Shown here in pieces: positions 56,515-64,000 of a stretch of DNA of 64,000 nucleotides. Numbering within the stretch: position 1 is the first letter of the stretch; every line of letters begins with the position of its first letter. A program made the translations under genes and the position numbers. Below the pieces are notes generated by a model. The model did no database searches and was not told the DNA's origin. It saw nothing but the letters and a program-made list of their open reading frames with translations. The stretch is from Gentiana macrophylla (Eukaryota > Streptophyta > Magnoliopsida > Gentianales > Gentianaceae), in contig CM047809.1 of assembly GCA_026214975.1 (NCBI GenBank), positions 129,071,470-129,135,469 of the forward strand. Direction: 5' to 3'.

Positions 56515-56583
56515 CATGGCCGCCGTTAACTCCTTCGCCGGCGTTCAGCTCCGGCGTTCAAATCCGATCGTTCAGCTCCGGTA
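56515..56583 (+). other. Short ATG frame, transit-peptide-like, within the Pack-MULE
   Basis: ATG opens MAAVNSFAGVQLRRSN and stops after 22 codons. The opening resembles chloroplast transit peptides of photosystem proteins, so this may be a second captured gene start joined to the EDR2_C piece, making the cargo chimeric. Too short to be sure. Confidence 0.3.
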
Positions 56584-56696
56584 GCACAGCCATCACCCCT
56601 CTTTCTCCTCCCCAACCCCTTGCTTCTCCTCCCCAAATCGTTCAAAAATTCGGGGCTTCGATTCAAAAATCAAAAATTCAGAGCTTCGATTTAGCA

Positions 56697-56990
56697 CTAC
56701 AGAAAGACCATCTGACAAATCCTAACGGCGCCGAATAATTTCTCCGGTAGCTCATTCTCCTACTGAGACTCCACCAAAAACCCCATATCAATCATCACCG
56801 CCGTCACGTACCCTAACGCCAGATGCAAAATCGAGTTTGCAATCGCCGAGCTCCCGATATCTACTTCGATCTCAAAGTAATTCTCGCCCAAATAGTTATT
56901 GCATTTCAACGCTTTGCCCAATATACAGGCCGCGTAATTCCCCACCGCCGCTTTGATGGTCCATGGACCTTTCATTGCCTGACTAAAGTC
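56697..56990 (-). pseudogene. Captured EDR2_C (DUF1336) fragment
   Basis: The minus strand reads GPWTIKAAVGNYAACILGKA, NYFEIEVDIGSSAIANSIL, LALGYVTAVMIDMGFLVESQ, a TAG at about 56765, then ENELPEKLFGAVRICQ. This is the hallmark C-terminal half of the EDR2_C/DUF1336 domain of plant EDR2-like (START/PH) lipid-binding proteins, linked in Arabidopsis to defence and cell-death control. The nonsense codon, missing N-terminal half and absence of a promoter make it a fragment. Its position inside element ends shows transduplication. Confidence 0.82.
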
Positions 56991-57272
56991 TGGATGGATA
57001 TTATTGCTGCTTATGGCCGGGAAAAATGGTGGCGTGGTGGTGGTCCAGTGGAGGAGAATAGTGGTGGCTTGGTGTGGTAGGTAGCTTTGAACCTCCGAAT
57101 TCCGACCACGTGGTGCTGCTGTTGGGCGGAGAATAGATATATAGGGTTTTTTATTTTGTTACAAAGGGTATTTTGGAAAGTTTCTATAGGTTTTGTTCTG
57201 AATAAATTTTAGTTTCCTTGAATCCTGATATTTTTATTAATATGTCATTCTTGGCAAAAACCTATTTTTTTT

Positions 57273-57843
57273 AATTAAAGGTAATTACCAAAATAAGCAT
57301 CTTTTTACACTAAATTAAAAATATTAAAGGGGGAGTGAGTTTTGTTATAATCCATACTGATCGAAAATGAGTCATTCATTATATTCTTTTGACCCTATAT
57401 TTTGGTAGAATTGTCATTGTGCCTCAACATAAGGTAGGAATTTGATTTAAAGAATCTGATTCCTTCTTACTTTCTTTTTTTCTTTTTCTTTTTTAGGAGG
57501 AGAAGCAAATTCTTAATTCTTAAATACTGGGACGTCACACACTTAATTCGAGTGTGTTTGTGAATTGATCACTAACGAGACAAGTATAAGAATATCTAAG
57601 ATTGACTCGCGCGTTTAGTACTCGGAAGTATTCAAGTCGAGGCTATTCGATCTCAATCCGTATCAAACCAAATTATTCGAGCGGAAAATCAAACCGAACT
57701 TATAATACTCACAAATAGCTTGACTCGTTTACAATCTTAGTTTCATATGAGTTAGGAATATGTGTAAATATATAAAACTCAACATGTACTAGCATAATAT
57801 TTTAGTTTAACATACATAAAATCAAATATCAAGAATGCTTATT
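57273..57843. other. Intergenic stretch
   Basis: No features recognised apart from T-rich runs near 57475-57500. Confidence 0.4.
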
Positions 57844-57982
57844 GTTTATAGAGGTTGAAATGACATTTTTGGTCCCTTGTCATTTCTGATTTTCTCTAAA
57901 CTAGCATCTATGTTTCATTATACCTGTATATGTTTTTGTTATTATAAACATCCATATGTTTTGATTATATATAACTTATATG

Positions 57983-57986
57983 TATA

Positions 57987-58050
<64 letters not shown>
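57983..58050. repeat. (AT)n microsatellite
   Basis: About 68 bp, inside the MITE at 57854-58432. Confidence 0.95.
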
Positions 58051-58053
<3 letters not shown>

Positions 58054-58126
58054 TTTATCATAATAAAACATATGAAGATTATATACATAGGAATGTTTAT
58101 CGTAATATAAGTTATATATATGGAAT

Positions 58127-58129
<3 letters not shown>

Positions 58130-58196
<67 letters not shown>
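58130..58196. repeat. (AT)n-(GT)n compound microsatellite
   Basis: About 43 bp AT followed by about 25 bp GT, inside the same MITE. Confidence 0.95.
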
Positions 58197-58442
58197 TTTG
58201 TTACGATTATAGAAAAACTGACGGGGTGTTTATCGTAACAAAAACACATACATGCATAGGGGTATTTCTCGCAACAATTAAAACATACATTGATTTGTTT
58301 TTCGTAATAATAAAACATAATCATGTTTATCGTAATAAAAACATATATATAAAAATGATTATCGTAACAATGAAATATAGAGGCGGTTATAAAACCAGAA
58401 AATATGAGGGACCAATGTCTCATTTTTCCCTCGTTTATAGAG

Positions 58443-59362
58443 TCCTCAAGTTGTAATAAAAAGAGCACCGGGTACTAGGAACTTAAATAAAAAGGACGAT
58501 GTTAACACAACATCTACGTACTTCGATGTAACCTTATAAAAAGAGTTGGACCTTTTGTTCACGTATTGTTGTACGATAATGTATTGGATTCAATTCCAAA
58601 ATTAATATCATTTTCAATCAACGTTTTCAATTGAAATGAAAGCAACTTTTTATTGTGATGCGTCAAATAGGCATTAATACTTTGATATATTGTATTGTAT
58701 TTAAACAATAGTAATCGTGTTATTAAATTCGTGCACGTCTTTAAAAATGTGTTTACCTAAGTTTAGTATAAACATAATAAATTAAGAATTAACGACTAGT
58801 ACTATTTCATACAAACGGACCATGCAGTTATTAGAAATTCTTGTGCCGTAACCCTATTTAACGATATACCACATATGATTTAATCTGAATCTGAAGGTAG
58901 CATATATACGGTTCAAACCCAAAAAAAAAAATCAACGATCGAGATTAATTAAGCCACACGTGGTAACTCGTTAGACGCAAGAATAACGAATTGGGATCCT
59001 CTTATGTGTTGCCGTCTGCTTGTGTGTGGTCTTGGCTAAACCAAAGCAGCGCGTCGCCGACGCGCGTTTGATTGTTTTTTTTTTTTTTTTTTTAAAAAAG
59101 TCGGAGCCGGCAGCGTCGTTTGGTAAGCGATGTCGTTTTAACGTCACAGCACGGGCTGCTGTGCTCATTTAACGGCAGAGGATTGGGGTCCCAAGAATAA
59201 CCCCCCAATTATTTTCCAAATGAGGCAAGTGTACATAAATTGTTGGTCTTTCTTAACAAGAAAGGTACAAGTCGAAATAATATTAACTCTTGTGGGTTCA
59301 TGATTTTCTGTGTTCAAGTGTCATGATTGGGATGTAAGTAGGATGGTCCAAGGTGGACAGAC
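58443..59362. other. Intergenic stretch
   Basis: No gene recognised. A GC-rich island with T20 run (59035-59165, GCGTCGCCGACGCGCG) stands out from the AT-rich background but has no supported open frame. Confidence 0.35.
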
Positions 59363-59365
59363 TAA

Positions 59366-59852
59366 GAGCGGTCCTAATGGTGATCAGGAGATAAGGCCAT
59401 TTATTGGTGTTGTTTGGGTGATGTGGAGAAACATGAGTGGAAGATAAATATAGAAAGATTGTAGGGATAAATTGTGTGTGATGTGATGTTGTAATGGTGA
59501 TAAGATGAAATAGTGGTGAAAATTTGTTTACTTCTCTCTGTCATATTTTGTATTTTATTTGGATTACTTTATCTTTTTTATATTCTTTTTATATATGTTT
59601 TTCACGTTGTTCTTTCTTTCAGAAGTAAAAGAAACAATAATGCTAATTTCCTGGGAAATTAAATGCAGGGGCATGGAGAGAGAAGACAATTATTGTCTAT
59701 TGCATTCTCTGCAGATTGATAATGGTTTAGAGAATTCTTAGAAATTCTTCTCTATTTAACCTCCATTATTTTACATTCTCCAATTTTTGTTTATCTATTA
59801 AACAACTTTTTGTCTAGAATATATATCTAAAAGCAACCCACTAGGGTTGCTC
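59366..59852. mobile_element. Tourist/PIF-Harbinger-like MITE (TSD TAA)
   Basis: 487 bp with left end GAGCGGTCCTAATGG and right end read inward GAGCAACCCTAGTGG. TAA on both sides (59363-59365, 59853-59855) is the 3-bp TWA target of PIF-Harbinger. The 60-codon frame inside is not a gene. Confidence 0.7.
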
Positions 59853-59977
59853 TAAGCATTAGTATCTTTTCTTTAGATTTTACCCACCCCTATATATTTT
59901 TTTTTTTTTTTGGGGACATATTCTCACCCCCTATGTTTTAGGATAGTGATGTAGACGGGAAAATTTTGATGCATGTC

Positions 59978-60472
59978 TGTTATTACGGATCGATCAAGAA
60001 GTGATGGTGATTGTGAATAAAGATAAAAGATAAACAAGTAAACAAACACAGAAACAAGAAGAACACAGATTTAACGTTGTTTCCGGCAATATGCCGACTA
60101 TTCCACGGACAAACGAGGATATTTTATTATCAACAGAAAGTTACATCAAGTTACAATTAATACAGATGGTATTTATAGCATTGGGAATCCAACCCTAACC
60201 GACTAATCAGTCAACCCTGTAAATGACTGAAATACCCCAGAAGTAACTCCACTAAATTAGGAAACCATGCAGACGTGTTCCTTAAGTCTGCTTTGTGAAC
60301 AAACAGACTTTCGCTCTGCGATACCTCAGATCGGTGAGACTCCGCTTCAGCAAGATGATCAACTCTGCTGCTCACGCCCAGAACGAACACAGATTCGGCG
60401 AGATGCTTCATGCTCTGCGACCACTATAATTTCCACACGGACCTCGTAGCATAAGTTTAAGCCACCATTACA
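59978..60472 (-). repeat. 3' LTR of copia element 1
   Basis: The minus strand starts TGTAATGGTGGCTTAAAC and ends CCGTAATAACA (~495 bp), with TATAAATACC as promoter-like TATA inside. The left limit is inferred from the CA end; the 5' LTR lies outside the window. Confidence 0.65.
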
Positions 60473-60488
60473 AATCTCCATCTTGACT
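60473..60488 (-). other. Polypurine tract, copia element 1
   Basis: AAGATGGAGATT directly before the TGTAAT LTR start. Confidence 0.6.
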
Positions 60489-60561
60489 TCAATCTGCATG
60501 CAAACCCGACCGGATGCACAACCAAGTGCAGAAATCCTCTTTGTCTTCAGATTTGAATACC

Positions 60562-60950
60562 TCAGCAGACCTCCACCTTCATTTGAGTATTCCCAGATTT
60601 AAATTCTGACTTTGGATATTTAGCAAGTCCAGACACAAGCTGAAACATGCCCAGGCTGGGTTTAGTGAACATATCAGCAGGATTCACATCAGTGCTGATC
60701 TTTTCCACTTTAACCCTCCTCTCATTTCTTAGAAAATGGTACCTAACATCAATGTGCTTGGTTCTCTCATGATGAACCTGATCATTAGCCAAACATATTG
60801 CACTAAGACTGTCACAATACCATCTAGCTTGATCTTGATGCAGACTCAGATCATTGACTAGCCCTTTCAACCAGCATCGCCTCCTTTGTCGCATACATCG
60901 ATTGCCATATACTCGCTTGATAGTAGATAATGTCAATGTAACCTGTAAAG
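60562..60950 (-). pseudogene. Copia element 1 RNase H, interrupted
   Basis: Reads (frame-shifted) STIK.EYMAIDVCDKG, then WLKGLVNDLSLHQDQ, YCDSLSAICLA, HERTKHIDVRYHFLR and VNPADMFTKP, the end of a Ty1/copia polyprotein (RNase H). At 60950/60951 the frame is cut by the LTR of element 2, so the upstream RT of element 1 must lie beyond the right window edge. Confidence 0.85.
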
Positions 60951-62223
60951 TGTTATACCCGTATGCGAATAAAATAAATATTCAGAAAATAAAGAACAAT
61001 TTTATTTCCAATTCAAAATATAAATATAATTACAAATATGTAACATAAAAAATATAAAAGGATATGAAAACTGAGATGAGTTGCACTTTGTCCTTAAAAC
61101 AAATTTGCACCGGCTTGTACCCACGGTTGTTGCAATTGTCACCCAGGATAACTTAGTTACCTGTTCAGAAAAGAGGTACTTCAATTTCTGAACTACGTCG
61201 AACTCTGACAATGCCCAGAAGCTCTTCACTATGAATGCACAAGAAAAGTTTATGCAATTGAATGTATGCTTGTATTCTATCTTGTGTTGTTGCTAGTGTA
61301 TCACTTGTGTATTTCCATCCTGTGAATCCTTGTTTATATAGAGGCTTGAGCAGGCAATGGAAAGGTCTCTGCATTGATAACCATTAATGCATTTACTCCC
61401 ACTACTCCCACTTTGATATCATTATTAATGATGACAGTTTTGAAGATGAAAGGTCTCAGCATAAGATGAAAAGTCTCAACTCACTGAAACATTCAGGCTG
61501 CTGCTGAAGGTGCCTTGGCTGGTCAATTTGATTTCAAAGATGCTTTTAGTATTCGACATTCGAATTTGACTTTCGGCATTAATTTGACTTTACTTTCAAA
61601 GCATTCAAAGATTCAACATTCAACATTCAAATTTGACATTTGACTTTCGGTATTCGATTTTGACTTTCGATTTTCGATTGAGACTCGACCATCGGTGACT
61701 TGCCACTCTTTGAGTTTGTCTAAAAAGATAATACAAACCCAGCCCAAGGCCTCAGGCCTAAGAAGGCCCAAAAAACTAAAGCCAAAGCCCAAGCCCAAGG
61801 TCAACGGGCACAGGCACGGGCGGCGGCGCGCGCGCACGTGTGGCAATTTTAGCAGAACATCGTCCATCTAAAACCATTATGAACTCTCTCCCTTTCTCTA
61901 GGAGCTTATACCAATCATCAACTATCATTATATAAATACTTGACATTGGAACACTTATGTTACAATGTAGGATAAATTTTTACACTACTTTACTTCCCAT
62001 ATCTCAACAACTTAAAGCGTTAATATCTCATTCACCCGTATACCGAATCGAATGATTTAAAATCCTATTGTCAACTACGTAGCACGTATTTTCCAATGAT
62101 TTTAATAAAGTCTCAATAACTTTAATAAAAGTCTTATCGAACTCGCTTTTAAAAGTAATTGTAAAAAATGATTAAAATTCGATAAAATCGATTAAATCAT
62201 TTTTTCCTCTATTTTCTCCAACA
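60951..62223 (-). repeat. 3' LTR of copia element 2, ~1.27 kb
   Basis: The minus strand begins TGTTGGAGAAAATAGAGG after a TGTGGGAGAT polypurine tract (62224-62233) and ends GGGTATAACA at 60951. It contains TATATAAACAAGG-type promoter sequence near 61330-61345 and a GC-rich purine/pyrimidine patch at 61760-61850. Open frames within it are incidental. Inserted in the RNase H of element 1. Confidence 0.7.
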
Positions 62224-62765
62224 ATCTCCCACATGAATGGATATTATTGCATATGCTGACTCTGAAGAGATTTCTGACAGAAAAATATTGCATCAGGAGA
62301 GGTAGCTTCTGGCTTTGAACCTGCCTTAGTGAAATACTATCGGATCTACTCGGCTAATCAGTGAACTATATCTTAAACTGTTCAGCCTTTATTGTAAAAC
62401 CAGACAATAGTACTCACACAATATTGCTCTAAGCATCATATTTGGTTCTCATGATTGTGTTCATTTTGGCCATGAATCACCCCTGGTTTCAGAAAGTGCG
62501 TTAGAGAATTTTAGCCTCTGAATTCTCACAGAAGCGGCCCCACTTCACACTTACATAGGTGACCTCCTATCAAGAGTATTTTGCTATACCCCACTCGAAT
62601 TTAACCAAGTTATAGGAATCATTAAAAGTTTTCACTTAACCTTTACACCACTGACAGATAACACTTTTATTCACAGAATGGGTAAGTGTTCACGGAATCT
62701 TCATAACTTAGTTGTCCCTTTGAACCATGATCTTGAGATCTCCAGTCAACATGGTTGGGTTACCA
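62224..62765 (-). other. Non-coding 3' internal region of copia element 2
   Basis: Between the end of RNase H and the LTR; no coding. It ends at the purine tract TGTGGGAGAT. Confidence 0.6.
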
Positions 62766-64000
62766 TTACAAAGTTTTTGTCTCAATAGGCTTTAATCCCA
62801 TTCCGAGTGTCAATTTTGACATTTGATCTCTAGATAAACCTTTTGTAAGCGGATCCGCAAGATTCTCTTTCGATCTAACAAAATTGATGGAAATCACGCC
62901 ATTAGAGATCAATTGTTTAATAGTATTATGTCTACGACGTATATGTCGAGACTTACCATTATACATACTGTTTTGTGCTCGACATATAGCCGACTGACTA
63001 TCACTATATAGGAGCAATAGGTTTAGTCCATCATGGAATATCATCTAGGAAATTACGAAGCCATTATGCTTATTCTCCTACCTTGTCTAATGCAATAAAC
63101 TCAGCTTTCATCGTGAAACGAGCTATGCATGTTTGCTTTGTGGATTTCCATGACACCAAAGCACCACCAATAGTGAATACATATCCACTTGTGGCCTTAG
63201 AATCTTTGGAATCAGATATCCAATTTGCATCATAGTATTCTTCTAATACTGCTGGATATCTTGTATAGCATAATCCCAGATTCATTGTATATTTTAAGTA
63301 CCTCAGTACCCTTATCAAAGCTTTCCAATGATCCTCATTTGGATTACTCGTAAACCTGCTTAGTTTATTCACAGTACATGCTACATTTGGTCTAGTACAA
63401 TTAGTTATGTACATCAGACAACCGATTATTTGTGAATTTTTTAACTGAGACACAGGTTCACCTTTGTTTTTGACTAAATGCAAAGTTAAGTCAATTGGAG
63501 TTTTTATTGGACTTTAATTAAAGACATTAAATCTTTTTAGAACGGACTCAATATAATGAGATTGTGTCAACGCAAGTCCATCAGATATTCTAGAGATTTT
63601 AATCCCCAAAATTACATCTGCAACTCCCATGTCTTTCATATCAAAGTTTCGAGTCAACATCTTCTTAGTATTCATGATTACATCACAAGTACTTCCCATG
63701 ATCAACATGTCATCAACATATAGACATACTATCACATCAGAATTAGAAGTGTTTTTTATATAGACACATTTGTCACACTCGTTAATTTTAAACCCATTTG
63801 ACAACATCGTTTGATCAAATTTTTTGTGCCATTGTTTTGGCGCTTGTTTCAGCCCATACAATGATTTAACCAGTCGACACACTTTGTGTTCTTGACCTGG
63901 AAATACAAAACCCTCGGGTTGTTCCATGTAAATTTCTTCCTCTAATTCACCATTTAAAAAGGCAGTCTTAACATCCATTTGATGGATTTCCAAGTTATAG
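62766..64000 (-). pseudogene. Copia element 2 reverse transcriptase and RNase H (runs off window)
   Basis: Minus strand. RT piece 63993-63514: HQMDVKTAFLNGELEEEIYM, LYGLKQAPKQWHKKFD and the polymerase site CLYVDDM. An in-frame TAA (63514) then leads to 63483-63070: [48 protein letters not shown]. Several stops around 62990-63070 precede 63044-62766: YSDSQSAICRAQN, KSRHIRRRHNTIKQL, NLADPLTKGL. This is the RT-RNase H end of a Ty1/copia polyprotein, dead through nonsense and frameshift. Gag, protease and integrase would be right of the window. Confidence 0.92.

Larger units (their letters stand above)
56090..57263. mobile_element. Mutator-like element copy B, a Pack-MULE (9-bp TSD)
   Basis: 1,174 bp flanked by a perfect ATTTTTTTT (56081-56089, 57264-57272). 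Left end AGGGGGAAGGGCTAGAAGG, right end read inward AGGTTTTTGCCAAGAATGAC: same family as the element at 18662-19915, including TAGTAACGTTACAAAATTAA-type internal words. Between 56515 and 57060 it carries genic sequence: a fragment with an EDR2_C reading on the minus strand, and a short plus-strand ATG frame. No transposase. Confidence 0.85.
57854..58432. mobile_element. Mutator-like MITE with satellite interior (TSD GTTTATAGAG)
   Basis: 579 bp flanked by a perfect 10-bp GTTTATAGAG (57844-57853, 58433-58442). Ends are inverted: left AATGACATTTTTGGTCCCT, right read inward AATGAGACATTGGTCCCTC. The interior is a degenerate array of TGTTTATCGTAATAAAACAT-like units invaded by two AT microsatellites and one GT microsatellite. 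Confidence 0.75.

Noticed and set aside
61613..61867. 84-codon minus-strand frame with Arg-rich start
   Set aside because: Lies within the copia element 2 LTR and reflects its GC-rich patch.

Overview
This is nuclear DNA of a flowering plant. Supporting signs are AT-rich intergenic sequence, plant-type cytochrome P450 genes with spliced or single-exon structures, Ty1/copia, Ty3/gypsy and LINE-1 relatives, MITEs, and long (AT)n arrays. The protein flavour fits a eudicot, possibly an asterid, but I cannot name a species. Most of the 64 kb is transposable-element (TE) sequence, much of it nested. Only three genes look intact: two CYP71-type P450s and one CYP96A-type P450.

Layout. 1-3.7 kb: possible 5' exons of a minus-strand gene, a foldback MITE, a mini-CACTA, a copia LTR and a truncated NRT3/NAR2 pseudogene. 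3.7-9.1 kb: a GC-richer, decayed retrotransposon-like region, then a two-exon gene fragment that ends at a Helitron-type 3' terminus. 10.5-14.2 kb: CYP71 copy 1 (minus), whose 2.0-kb intron contains a dead gypsy gag in the opposite orientation and a 12-copy minisatellite. 14.2-24.3 kb: microsatellites, a Helitron-like end, a Mutator-like element with a 9-bp target duplication, and a 2.07-kb CACTA element that has captured and multiplied a SINE. 24.4-26.1 kb: CYP71 copy 2 (plus), divergent from copy 1, about 90% identical in exon 1 and about 82% in exon 2.

26-42 kb: remnants of at least one broken host gene, interrupted by a 1.94-kb solo LTR (TSD AGTTA) and by an 8.3-kb non-coding LTR element with 2.27-kb LTRs (TSD TGAGT), followed by a receptor-like-kinase pseudogene. 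43.9 kb: a truncated SINE. 45.4-46.9 kb: intact CYP96A-like gene (minus). 47.9-55.0 kb: a layered stack, a LINE interrupted by a hAT-like element, which contains a second LINE, which is itself interrupted by a 1.54-kb repeat-rich block. 55.5-59.9 kb: two abutting Stowaway MITEs, a Pack-MULE carrying an antisense EDR2_C (DUF1336) fragment, another 9-10-bp-TSD element filled with satellites, and a Tourist-like MITE. 60-64 kb: a copia element interrupted in its RNase H by a second copia element that runs off the window.

Functionally, the two CYP71s are likely ER-bound monooxygenases of specialised metabolism. The CYP96A is likely a mid-chain or fatty-acid/alkane hydroxylase. Nothing suggests that they form one pathway. 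The rest is best read as an archive of TE insertion, gene-fragment capture and decay. All identities come from reading the sequence; no database search was run.
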